This document shows, one piece after another, positions 18,891-31,542 of a DNA stretch of 64,000 nucleotides (within the stretch, counting starts at the first letter, position 1; every line of letters starts with the position of its first letter). The notes beneath the pieces were generated by a model. That model saw only the letters and a program-made list of their open reading frames with translations. It made no database searches and was not told the DNA's origin. Source of the stretch: Chrysoperla carnea (lineage: Eukaryota > Arthropoda > Insecta > Neuroptera > Chrysopidae). Position numbers and translations under genes: made by a program. The DNA lies in the NCBI RefSeq assembly GCF_905475395.1, contig NC_058338.1, positions 70,257,435 through 70,321,434 on the forward strand. The letters run 5' to 3'.

Positions 18891-21800
18891 CCTCCATGGT
18901 TCTTAGTGAATAATGTAAATTCGTAAGGAATTTATAGTTTAAGTATGACAAAACTAGAAATATATTATTTTCTATTATTTTGCACGATTCTAAATTTCAA
19001 AAGTTCCAGTGAATGATTAGATAAACTTAGGAGTAAAATATATATTAATTTGTCAAAAGTTGAACGAGGGAGGGTAAATTCAACCTCATTTTTCAAGAGA
19101 TAAAGATAATATTAATTTCTTTTTTTCCGAACATCTTGTATATATTAAATATATATGGTCGCTTCAATTACATATACCAAAATAATTTTCTACTAGGTGT
19201 AAGAAACACAATTAAATAAAATAATTTCTGTGATTTAAAAACAAAACTAGACACTTAAGTCGAGTAAAGATAATGTAAAATATCTCTAATAATAAGCATT
19301 CATAAAAGAGCTTTTGTTAAAAAGCTTTTACTAAACTCGACTTTACATACAAACACACACACACATATGTAGAATTTAATTATACAAAGCTTTATATTCC
19401 TTAATGTAAATGAAAAATTTATTATTAATATTAAATAAACTCTTGTTTAAAACTTTCAGAAATTTTAATTTGTTTATCCTTATTTTATATAACACGTTCA
19501 TTTCAGGATTATATTAAGAAAACCATTCGGCTTAAAGGTAAGAAATATGTTTAAAAAAATTTTTTCTCGAAACTTGAATTTCACAATTTTACCATTAAGT
19601 TGAAATATTATCATAAAGACACTGTTGTTTCAAGGTTATTTATCATACAAATCCGGTTAAATTTTGTTTTCTATATTAAGATATCTTATTTTATTCTTTG
19701 AAGTTGGTTGAAAAATATTTCAGAGAAAATTTGAGCATGAATTGTTTAGATAAGATAACGAAAATTTTTTTTCTTTTTTCATTCTCTTTTCCCATTTTTC
19801 ATTCTCTTTTCATTCACCATAATTGGCGCTAACCAGTACTTACGCCAACATTTTTATACTTTGTATTGGCATAACACTTCTAGAATACGTTTTCTTAGAA
19901 AATCTGATTCTTAATTCATCCCTTTAGCCACTTTTTGCTTTTCGAATTTATGAGGTCCCAGGTTCTATCATAGAATTAATTCAGTATAAACAAGTCGTAT
20001 AACTAAATCAGGTATGTTGTAAATGGAAGAATACCTGGACTCATCATCATCTGACGGTCTAATATGGAGAGCGTCATTGGTGTATTATGCACCATTTAAA
20101 TATTTCCTGAGAAAAAATCAAACAGGACAATTTTTAGAATCAGTCTGCTCGATGAAAAAAAAAACATTAGTCTTAAATATTTTTAAAATAATTTACAATT
20201 TTTATTCGATGTTTATAAGATTAGAGCATTATAAAAAGTAAAATAATTCAAAAAAAAAAAAATATATATATATATATCTATATATATAAATAAAATAAAA
20301 ATTTATTGCCAATGATAATAATAATATGTTATTTCATTCATTTTGACTGAAGGTTTTTATTTTAATGCATTTTTTATTTTAATACCTAACTAATAATATT
20401 GATGAAATTACAACGAAATAATTTATATAACTGAAAACTTAATTAACTAGCAGTTTAGTTTTATATATTTGATAAAAATTTATTCAAACTATCAAGTAAA
20501 ATGTTTTATTATATAAAACTTTTATTTATTCACCGGATGATTATTTTGATGGCAAGAAAATTCACTTATTTTTATTTAGGCATCTATTGCTCTGGCGGAA
20601 AATTATTTTTTTATATGAGTAACTAACTCCCTTATTGATCAAGCTGGAAGAGCATTCAGGTCAGCTGTATCCACTCATACTTTTATCCCAAACTTTTATG
20701 CAGCATGTTATGAAAAGCGATGGCGAATATGGTATTTTAATTGGATTGGATATTACAAATTGATAAGAAATAAACAAGTAATAGTCAAAAAGTCAAAATA
20801 AATATTGGTCTTTGATGTCAAGGCCGCCAAAATAAACGCTTATATTATTAAAAAATAACGCTAGCTCCAGGGTTTTGACATGTTGCGGTAATCAAAACAT
20901 AAATTTACATAACAGAAAATAAATAGCTTTAAAATGAATTATAAGAAATTAGGGGTTAACAGAAAATTCATAGGCAGTTTTTAGTGTGTAAAATCTGACT
21001 CTGTACATATCGAACAATAAGCAATATAGGGTACCAGCGAGAAAATTAACCAGTGGTTTCTAATAATTTATTTATAGAATCAATATTGAATACTTAAAAA
21101 TTGAAAATTAAACAGTGTTTAATGTTGAGGCATCCGCAAACCGAAATTTTTGTTTGTAAATTTCCTCCACCATTATATTGACGGCTTATTCAGGTTGACC
21201 GCATTACTAATGGCCTTGGTTAAATCACTCAATCACACGGTAAGTAATTGTGTTAGATATAACATATCCATTAAAATTCACCCAAACGAAATCCAATCAA
21301 TTGATGAGCAAATAAAATATTTTGAGATTGTGATCGACATATGGTTCTATAGAAAACCTTGATAAAAAATCACACATGCTTAAGTATAATACATTTTTGT
21401 AAATTTTCAATTTAATGTGTTAAAAATAAAACGGGAATAATCGTAAATTATTTTTGGAATTATGTTCCTTATCGCACAAGAAAATTGAGAAGTTATCAGA
21501 AGTTAAAGTTAACAGATTTAATTCAAAGTAAGTACAATGAAATTTTTTTGTCCAAACGTAATGTACGCACATATTGGGTTGACTAATAAATCAGAAGTAT
21601 GCCTTTTTAAACTTATATTACAATTAATTCATACAGTAAAAAGTAGCGTTAAAATTATATTCTTTAAACAATAAAACAAGTATTTGACTTCTAAAATTAA
21701 TACCATAAATTTTCAGACAATATCTTGTAAATAAAAACAGTAAGAGCTACATTTATAATGCACCAAGGTACGAAAGGGATATAGTTCCAACCGGGTGTCC

Positions 21801-22014
21801 CACGACAACTCTCGTCATTTTTTATCATGTTTAATTGAGATGCCATCAATTTAAATTTGGAAACGTGGATAAACAAAAATATTTTGCTACAACTTTTACA
21901 CACAAAAGCAAGTTAAAAAGACGTTGATTGGAATTTGTTTAATAAATATATCGTTTATTGGGTCCAATTACACAGTAAGAAATCTATCTCATTTACTGCA
22001 ATGCTGGTAGGGTA
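18891..22014. other. AT-rich region with no firm gene
   Basis: Apart from a candidate exon at 20023 and a (TA)n microsatellite at about 20259-20288, nothing was recognised. An AG-exon-GT pattern at 19507-19537 (TTTCAG before, GTAAGA after) could be a small untranslated exon. Confidence 0.35.
20023..20241 (+). other. Candidate short coding exon or remnant
   Basis: The frame opens at an ATG shortly after a CAG acceptor-like site (20010) and encodes MEEYLDSSSSDGLIWRASLV, then APFKYFLRKNQTGQFLE, which looks more protein-like than the AT-rich tail that follows. No neighbouring exon with matching phase was proven; coding-like text in two frames at 20611-20754 may be related. I do not recognise a family. 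Confidence 0.25.
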
Positions 22015-22368
22015 TATACAGGGTCCGTCACCATATGTGGTACATTGAGTATTTTAAGGCTGTATCAATTTAATTTAATTTAGTATTTCATTGGATATAT
22101 ATATATATAGATAGATATGGACACACACACAATATTTTTTATTTTTAAGTAGTGGGAGATTTTGGTACGTAACAAAAAATAATAGTTTTTATTTTTTGTT
22201 ATGTACCAAAATCTCCCACTACTTAAAAATAAAAAATATTGTGTGTGTGTCCATATCTATCTATATATATATATATATATATATATATCCAATGAAATAC
22301 TAAATTAAATTAAATTGATACCGCCTTAAAATACTCAATGTACCACATATGGTGACGGACCCTGTATA
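22015..22368. mobile_element. 354-bp near-perfect palindromic MITE
   Basis: The ends are TATACAGGGTCCGTCACC and its inverse, GGTGACGGACCCTGTATA. The arms pair almost throughout, including TGGGAGATTTTGGTACGTAA, around a short AT-rich turn. The main difference is the length of a (TA)n run (longer on the right, about 22262-22289). The TA-flanked CAGGG end suggests a Tc1/mariner-type foldback MITE. Confidence 0.8.
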
Positions 22369-23306
22369 CAGATACTATAGCTGTATCTAGTAGCAAAAGT
22401 AATGTTCTAGTATTGAATAGCACTATCTACCAGAAGTATTGTGATATCACCAACCAGTATAAGCATGACAACCACATTACATTGACTCGCCCGTCGTAAC
22501 TGCTGCTAATTCTACTATTCCCCCAATGGTCAAATCAGTTAGGCGCTGAAATCGATACGGACATAGTGATATCCACAAAATTTTCTTACCATGTAAAATA
22601 TTAATATAAAAAATTTTTAAGAAATTTTTTTTTTTTTTTTTTTTTGAGTTAATTAAAAAATTTTTACTTTGAATTTCCACAAAATTATTATAACAAGTGG
22701 TTTTTGGACAGGACCCCAAGTTAAAAATGAGCTCATTTTACGACACTGATGAAAATACAACTTTTTTCAGCTTTTTTAGTTATTGTAAAAGCAATTAAAA
22801 TAATTAAATTATGATGTGACATAGCAACTGTAGGATAATTAACAAAATATGTACCACATTATCGTGACAGCGAATGAAAAAATGGTTTGTTTATATTTTG
22901 CCTCTTTATTAAAAAAAAAAAAAACTGATGAATTTATTTATATTATAAAATTGATATAGAAATAATCACATTAACATATATTATTTTATTGATTGTGCAA
23001 TGTCCAATGTCCGCGATTTATTTTTTGAGAGTTAAATGTTTCATAAATCTAAGAGAGGTTAATCGCTGATAAAGCAATTAAAATCAGAGAGCCAAATTTA
23101 AAATTTATTTTCTTGGATTTTTTTTAGCCGTGTTCTATAGTTCTATATAATAAAACAAAAAATTTGAATAAATTTGTAAATATTGTGATTTGTTGTATTT
23201 GGTACATTTCTCTGATTTGAACCTGTATTGACTTTTAAAGAAGTTACTGCAAGTGTCAATTTTTAGTAAAACAGAAATTTTTTTTTTTTAAATTGTTTTT
23301 AGTTAA

Positions 23307-23930
23307 GGATGTACTTGCACCAAAGCAATTTTAAATTACATGCTTTATTTTTTTTATATGAAGTTGGACTAAGTTTAAATCAATTCTGAAAATCTAAGGG
23401 GAGGTTGCCCGATTATTTAAATAAATGACTCCAAAAGTAGGCATATTTATCATTGGTTTTATGGTAAAACGGTAGATGGATGATATTATTTCATAGATTT
23501 CTCCAAAACTAGTCGGTGAAAATAAAATAAAAACTTTTTAAATTAAAGTTAAAACCTTAGTAAATTGTTGAAAAAAAAAAAAACTCGTTGTGCTCGACTA
23601 ATTCAGGATATATAAGCATAGTAGTGGGAACACAAATTAAAAATTATATATTTTCAATTTTGATGGCGAATTATGTAATAACTTGACAATATAAGAATAA
23701 AAGTAAGAATGAAATTTTTCGATATCTGGAGTAATTTTCAAAAAATCGAAATTGCAAATTTTTTTTAATTATTTAGCTTTCGATATTTCGAAAACCAAGG
23801 CAGATATCGATAAATTTTATGATTATTTTTCGTCTACATTCATGAAGCTATAACCAAAGTCATCATCGAAGTTGAAAATTAGGAACAAATAACTTCAATC
23901 CTAAATCTAAAATGGCCTTGTGCTCGTACT
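23307..23930 (+). mobile_element. TTAA-flanked MITE family C, copy 1
   Basis: The left end is TTAA then GGATGTACTTGCACC; the right end is GTGCTCGTACT, truncated before TCC-TTAA. The interior shares TCGATATCTGGAGTAATTTT and CGAAAACCAAGGCAGATATC with copies at 39514 and 57574. Confidence 0.75.
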
Positions 23931-24960
23931 TATTGTCACACTTTTTTTAATTTAAAAAGTATAACCCTAGACATCGAAGTATAAAATATGCTTAAAGATT
24001 CAATAAAAATAATAGGGAATATTCATGAAATTTGAATTTGGTTCAAATTTTTTTTTTCCGTTTCTTTTTTGGCTGCACATTTCAACTAAACCATTATTTA
24101 AGTAATTAATTAATAAAAGTACAAATTCAGTGAGAAAAATTCAAAATTTCTAAAACGGGAAATTCAAATTTTTAAACGGACATGACATCATAGTACTAGC
24201 CTGTCAAATTTGTTGACATACTGTATGGTATACTTACATTTTGTATGCTATTACATTGATTTCTATTATTCTATGGCTTTTTATTAGAAAACTTAATGAT
24301 GACGAGTGTTAATTCTGTGTTGTAAATTCATTTTTTAAAGTGTAAATCGTACATTTAACTGTCACCGATTGACAGTTCACGTACTTATATGCCATCAACA
24401 GAGAGCGCCAAAAAAATTCCGTTTAAATATCTCAAATAATAAGTATTTATATTATATTTTTTACTTTGTTATAACGGTGTAAACAATGAATTAAAAATAT
24501 AAACAAAATACATGAATATTCCCTATTATATGAATATGGGAGCATTATAATTTTTCAACGTGTTTCAATTAGTAATGTATTTTGTGAAAACAATTAAATT
24601 TACCATGAACGATCGTTTGCACGTGTAATTAAAAAACAGAATGCATGAAAATTTACAAATTATATGCGTACTATATAAATTGATAAAATTTTTCACATTA
24701 AAAAAAAATTAATTTTATATAATTTAATTTTTTAATGTTGTGATAATTTTACTAAAATATTTTCAAACAATTTACCGCCATCATAATCACCTCAACAAAT
24801 TGTCCCATTCCATTAAAAGTTATATTTTAAAGATGTGGCATTGAAATCTAAATTTTATAGATTTTTTTTAATGTAGAAATTTTATTTGAATATTTACTAC
24901 CATACACCTGCTCACGTGTATGGGCCATAATAATAAATTATGATCTCGCAGGAATTTTTC

Positions 24961-25480
24961 TACCATGCATATACGTAATATGCATATACGTAATATGCAA
25001 GGTATACTAAGTTTAGTCCCAAGTTTGTAACGCTTAAAAATATTGATGCTACGCACAAAATTTTCACCTAATTAATCACCTAATTAATCCATTCCCGGTT
25101 GTCCGTCCGTCTGTGAACACGATAACTCAAAAACGAAAAAAGATATCAAGCTGAAATTTTTACAGCATACTCAAAACATAAAAAGGGAGGTCGAGTTTGT
25201 AAATGAGCCACAGAGGTCCATAGGGTCTTGGGTCCGTAGGACCGATCTTGTTTCTTATAAAAAAATAAAAACTTTTATATGAAACATTTTCTTGTAAACA
25301 TCACTGTTTCCTCACGAGAGCACACATTATATGCAAATTTTATATGTAATTATGTATTAATTTGGGATTATCAGCTATGTGTGATATGTATAGGTATATG
25401 TGTAATGTGATAGAGTAATCAACACTGTCTATACATGGCATTTCAACAATTAACTCAGTCAATTGTATGTTTTCACTTGT
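24961..25480 (+). repeat. Interspersed repeat family A, copy 2
   Basis: The copy starts TACCATGCATATACGTAATA with a duplicated hairpin arm. It contains GTTTAGTCCCAAGTTTGTAA, GATATCAAGCTGAAATTTTT and GGTCTTGGGTCCGTAGGACC, and ends ATGTTTTCACTTGT. It is nearly full length. Confidence 0.85.
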
Positions 25481-26792
25481 TTTTCAATAAATTTAATTTG
25501 ACATTTATATATATGACATAACAGCCCCATTAAACGCCAAAATTATCCATTGGCATCGCTGGCATCGATTTGATTGTCCCTACCATGACTACAAACCTAT
25601 CGAATATACATACCATCCTTTAGTATTACATATATGCATACCATATACTTGATGTGTCCTTCTCTAAAATTATATTAATAATAAAGTAGTGTGTTATTAC
25701 CATGGAAACTCTGAATTAAAATTTATACGCGGTGCGAATACAAAGACTTTATCTTAAAAGTTTATCTCACCATAAAATAGTTATAAATTCTGACGCAATT
25801 TATCAGTTTTATACCTCTTATCGATAGTGTAATAATAAACCATAATAGTGTAAAGCCATCAATATCCAATATGCCCAGCAAAAACAAAGTTTTAAATTGT
25901 TTTCTTTCGAAGTAAACGTAAATGAGAGGTTATCGGAGTAGGATGTTTTTGATCAGACTTTTAACAATGTGGCGGCCATATAAGAGTCTCGGCCCATTTT
26001 TCGTCTTAAAGTCTGGTTTATTAAAAAAAGAATTATTAAAAATAAAAAGTATATTTTTTAAAATTTCATATTTACAAAAATTAAAACATAATTTTTTTCT
26101 ATGTATCTTAAACATAAAACTAGAACAATTTTATATATAGTAGGTATAAAAGTGGTAAAAAAATAAAATAAAATGTAGTTATAATAATAATTAAATCAAT
26201 TATCTTTGAAATAATCTTAATAATATTTACAATTATTAAAAAATTTCAAAATTATGCATTTTTATATTATTTGAATATTAAAATAAATAATCATTATCAT
26301 AAAATTCCATTAAAAATAATATAATCATCTTTCAAAAGAAAAGATTATGCCCTATTTTTGTTCACCCTTCACGTAATTGTTTTAAGAAATAAAAGGGTTA
26401 ATAATGATATTTTAGTCATTTTGTACATGTCAGAAGATTGATTCACATCATTACGCCCATGGCAATTTTGATACGGTCTAGATTGTGTCGAATAGTGGAA
26501 ACGATAAAAGATATAACCTTTAGTTTTAAAAGTTTTCATGGAAGTTAGAACTTAAGTTAATTTATTCACAATAATGTTTTGGTTTGGAACGTTAAAAAAA
26601 TTTAATAATTGTGAACAATACGGAATCAAATTTTGGAAAATTAAATAAACTATTGGTCATAACACAAATTTTTTCATGAGTTTGTTGTTTTTACATCATT
26701 TTAAAATCGTATCAAAATCATGTCGCTTCGTAAATGTGAATCAAGCCTAAGACTTTTCTTAAGATTACGATTTGCACTACTAATACTTCATT

Positions 26793-27250
26793 TATTGGGG
26801 TTTCGAAAAACAAATTTTTTTGACAAAAATGGAAAGATCATATATAAGTTTTATAAAAAAACTGTTTTTATTATTTATTTGTTCACGATAATTTCAAAGT
26901 TACGGGCAGTTGAATAGAACTTTTCAAAACAGAAATGAAAACGCCCGACAAAAAAAATGTTAAAACACATTAAAAAGATGTTAAAACGTAAAAGATTGTG
27001 TAACGTCATAATGTTAATTAATAATTGTATACCGTGTTTACTATTCAATTAACATTATTACGTCACAACGATGTTTTACGAACATTTTTTTTGTCGGGCG
27101 TTTTCGTTTCTCTTTTGAAAGGTTTTTTTAAAACTGTCTGTAACTTTAAAATTATCTTGGAAAAATAAAAAATAAGAACAGTTTTGTTATAAAACTTATG
27201 TATGATCTTTCCATTTTTGTTAAAAAAAACATTTGTTCAAAATCCCAATT
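26793..27250. mobile_element. Foldback element of about 450 bp
   Basis: The left arm has AAAATGGAAAGATCATATAT and AACGCCCGACAAAAAAAATG. The right arm has the inverse: CATTTTTTTTGTCGGGCGTT and CTTTCCATTTTTGTTAA. The centre around 27010-27060 is itself complementary (AACGTCATAATGTTAATTAA versus ACATTATTACGTC). The 65-codon frame at 26720-26917 is a by-product of this repeat. Confidence 0.75.
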
Positions 27251-27762
27251 GCTTTATTCATTTCTCCTTTCTCACTTAGAAGTTGTAGTTAATTTAGTAA
27301 AATATCGACCATAAAAAGTGTTTAAAATTGATACATATACTATACATACATGATATGAAGGTTCGCTGCAAAAAAAAAGTCATGCAAAATTAGATCGTGT
27401 AAACGAATCATTGTGTACTATTTTAAATATATAGTATTAGCGGTGCATATCAAAACAAAATCAGCTTAAAAATAATAGTTTGGGAAAAACATAAGACAAA
27501 AGTAATAATAACTTAAAAATTATTAATTATATCTTACATTGAAATGAAGTGGTATTTAAATACACACATATAAAAACGATGTGTATATTTGAACGCTAAC
27601 GTCAGTTAAATAAATATTAAATTATAATTGAGAAAATATTTATATCATAAAAAGCAGTTAACAAGTGCTGAAAACGTACTTAAATTTATAGATCTTTACT
27701 GAGCTGCAATTTTAACAGTGCTTCCATCATTTTTATGAAAATTGAAAATTCATTGTTTAGAT

Positions 27763-28290
27763 GCCCTGTATATATGAAATATACAAGAAGCTATACTAAT
27801 TTTGAAAATATTATCATAAAATCGCACTTAATAAGTTCAAATATGTACAATGTGAGCTGAAATATTTATAGCATATTCAGGCAGGAGAAAGGTATCTTGT
27901 AAGCCATAAGAGATATTAGAAAAGGTCTTAATGTAAACGTTATTCTTTATAAAAAATAAACAATTTTTTTTTGAAACATTTTCTCGTAAATATAATTGTT
28001 TTCTCGCGAAGGAGTAAATTAGCGAAAACAGAGAGTTGAAAATTTGTAAATAGTTTCAATTAATGAGTCTTGTGATACATTTTTGAAAAACGTAATAATA
28101 AGTGTTCTTAAAAATACTTTTAAATTTTTTAAATAAATTTTTGTAAACTAGAACAAATGGCTGCCGAAAAACCTTCGCTGGTTTTTTAAACTTTTCTAAT
28201 TTATTAAAAATAATGCCAGCACTAATATTCAAAATTGTCTATACAGAGTGTTTCAACAACTAACTCAGTCAATTCTTTATTTTCAGTTAT
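27763..28290 (+). repeat. Interspersed repeat family A, diverged copy 3
   Basis: Recognisable landmarks include a CCCTGTATATATGAAATATA hairpin start, CTGAAATATTTATAGCATAT, AAATAAACAATTTTTTTTTG and the end GTTTCAACAACTAACTCAGT. It carries an extra internal segment (GAAAAACGTAATAATAAG) shared with the copy at 33857. Confidence 0.6.
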
Positions 28291-30458
28291 TTTATGTTTA
28301 ATTTGTTTAGGGGTGTTTTTTCTATCAAACTTGTAAGGTAAGATAGAAAAAGAAAATGTTTTAAACAGAAGTTGTTAAAAGGTAGTCATTTTATAGTGAT
28401 CTTAAATTTCAAAAGTCAGTTTAGACGCCTTACCTACAGGATTCGTTGTTTAATATTTGTAATTATAAGGCAATTTTAAAATTAAGACGAATCAAACATA
28501 TTGTTTTCTGCAATTTGTTGTAAAAAGAATTGCTACATTCTGGTATAAACCATAGTCCCACACATTAAAAATTTTGTGATTATTTTATGTATTCGCTGTG
28601 CCTGGTTAAACATTTTCATATTAAACAAATCTCGGTAGGGGGGTGATTTCTTTTAGGGAGCCCTGAAAATTGTTGATTGTCGATAAGCTTGAAATTGATA
28701 AATATCCAATTAAAAAAATAAATTCAAACAAACTGAAAAATCTTCTTATCCAGATTCAAGAAAAAGAGATGGCGATTAAGTGTCAATGACAGCCCGTTTA
28801 ATCAAATGTCGGAAAAAATTATTTTCACTTGTTTCGATGATCTTCTTAGTCTACAAATTCAATATTCTGGGTGTCCAAATTCAAAATATTTTGGACACCT
28901 TGAAAGAAATTATCCTCTACCGAGAAATGCATATACTCTAATAGGACAAAGGCCACAAAAAAAAAGTAAAAAAGATGAGGCAATCACAAAGTTTTTTTAA
29001 GCTCAGGTCTGTCATTTCATAACAAGGTTTTCACAATATGAATTTAAATATTTCAAGATTATTTTCAACGTTAGCGTACAAATTGACACGTTTTGAATAT
29101 AAAATAAATAAACTATTCCATACTAATAAATAATTAAATACTAGGTCAGACGAATATAAATAATGTAGGCACTTTCATATAATTTCAATAATTTTTGTTT
29201 TTTGTTGTTTTTTTTCGTTGATGTTTTTTACTAAACAAACAAAACAATAACACAAGCAACATTTTAGTTTTACTGTACAAACAGCATTTTAATTTTAAGT
29301 ATACACTCAGTATATGTTAATTAGTCACATACAAGTGAAACTTTAATGTCTTTTTTTGTTTTAAATCACGTATAATTATTTTATATTTTTAATCAAAAAA
29401 ATCTAATAATGAGTCTGATGATGACTGCGTTGTTGTCGATGAATTATGTGGCCTTTCTGTGGTCCTTATCAACGATGATTGTGTCACTTGTGTTACAACC
29501 TAAAACAAAAAAGAAGCAAATTATTAGTATTGATAAAAATAACCAATAAAATAATATATATTTCAGAAATCATGAAAATCATTAAAATTATGCATCATTT
29601 AAGAGACATATTATTATATGAACAGGGTGTTTACTTAAGTTGGCTACATATGGAAAACTTTTTTTATAAGGTTACGAAAAAAAATTCTTTAAAAAATCTC
29701 TGCTTTCGAAAATATTAACATTAAGCTATTCCCTTTTGACATCGAATGTATAGGGTGTCCAAAAATTTAAAAATTCGATGGTCGTTTAGAAATGTAGACC
29801 ATTTTGAACAGATAATAAGGCAAACGATTCAAAAAATCATTCCCGAGATATGTAGGGGTGTGTTTAAACAATTATGTAAAAGAACAATTACATGTATGGA
29901 AAACGCAGATGGATACGTTGAGGCGAAAACGAACTGAAGATAACTGTTTACGAATGAGTTAACAATGTTAACAATGGGAATGTTTTGATAACTTCAATTT
30001 TGAATTATATTTTTCAAATTCTACTTATAAAACACGTTATCTATTATCCAAATTAACCAGTCATCGTAATTAAAATGTTTATTTGCTAATTTGAAACATT
30101 CATAACAAAATACAAAATACACTCCTGCATTTCGTAATAAAAATAATTTATAATAAAAGGTCTGTCAGAAGTAAATTAACAAAAATTGAACGCCAGATCA
30201 ATTTTTTCAAAAATGGTTCATTATTTATTATAAATTGTGTAAGTTTCAAGCAAGAGTTTTGAAAAAAAATTAGCTTAATTAAAAATGATAACAATTAACA
30301 AATTTTTATTAGTCTGCATTAACAAGTTTTTCAGTCATTTTCACTTTATAATTTTGAGGTGTTAGATGGGTGTCTTTTTCTGTTATGGGCTCTGATACCA
30401 ATATTAAAATATTAAATTATTAGCCCAATCAAAATTTTTAGAGTAAAGCTACTAGTTG
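28291..30458. other. AT-rich stretch without a supported gene
   Basis: A 64-codon frame at 28806-29000 (CPNSKYFGHLERNYPLPRN) has no visible exon context. Two CAGGGTGT-like sites (29623 and 29751) resemble mariner ends, but no partner ends were found. Confidence 0.35.
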
Positions 30459-31004
30459 TACCATGAATATATGAAACATATCATAGTATATTAAGTTTAG
30501 TCCCAAGTTTGTAACGTTTAAAAATATTGATGCCACAAATAAAATTTTCGTATAAATGTTCATAAATTCAGCTAATTAGCCCATTTTTTTGAGCTGTCTG
30601 TGGACACGATAGCTCAAAAACGAAAACGATATCAAGCGGAAATTTTAATAGCGTGCACAGGACGTAGAAAGTGAGGCAAAATTCGTAAATGAGTAACATA
30701 GGTCAATTGGATCTTGAAACCGTTAGAGATAAAACAAAAGTTTAAATGTAAAAAATGTTCCTTTAAAAAACTTTTGTTTGAAACATTTTTTTGTAAACTT
30801 CACTGTTTACCCACGAGGGCGCAACTTAGGTGCGAATTTTATCATATGTATTATATGGGAATATCAGTTATGAATGTACGGCTATCTAAGAGTGGATATG
30901 TTTCTTTACTACGTGACGTCAAAAAACAAACGATTGCCTCATCAACACTGTCCATAAATGGTATTTCAACAATTAACTCAGTCAATTGTTTGATTTCACT
31001 TGTT
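30459..31004 (+). repeat. Interspersed repeat family A, copy 4
   Basis: The copy starts TACCATGAATATATGAAACA and AGTTTAGTCCCAAGTTTGTA. It contains GAGTAACATAGGTCAATTGG and ends CAATTAACTCAGTCAATTGT with GATTTCACTTGTT. The 103-codon frame at 30714 is a shadow of this repeat. Confidence 0.8.
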
Positions 31005-31542
31005 TTAATAGCAACGTTGGTGTGAATCAGAAGTTACAGTATAGACTTTTTCACCACAGAATTATGAAAGTAAACATAATATAATCACTTCTTGCAGAAT
31101 ATTTATATTGTAATTAATTGTCAAATACAGTTTAAAGACTAATGACCAAAGTCGTTGTGGTAATTATCTTAAAACATAAAATATAATAATAATAATATGT
31201 TAGTTTCTATCTATATAATAACTCAGACAATTTACATAAATTATTCTAGAACATAAATTTTCGAATATTGTTTTCGAAGTTATGTGACATATACATTCAT
31301 TCATTCATACATACCGTACTCGTACTGTACTCTGTACATAGAACGGTGGCATTTTAATCATTTCATATTTGTAACTATATCTATCTAATGCATACATACA
31401 ACAATACATTTATAATACTGCATTACTGCATTATGGATGCAATTGAAATATTACATTTGTGTAATTTAAGTAGTGCAATTTCCCCATAAAATGTATAAAT
31501 CGTATATAGTCGCATCAATGAATATTTTAGTCAGGAGTCCTC

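Noticed and set aside
28806..29000. 64-codon frame with CPNSKYFGHLERNYP, briefly considered as a zinc knuckle
   Set aside because: There is only one Cys-x-x-x spacing and no second Cys/His pair, and no neighbouring exon.
29470..29940. Frames at 29479 and 29746 near CAGGGTGT sequences, considered as mariner genes
   Set aside because: No transposase motif is present and no matching inverted end was found.
30714..31025. 103-codon + strand frame
   Set aside because: It lies wholly on interspersed repeat family A; other copies of the family do not keep it open.
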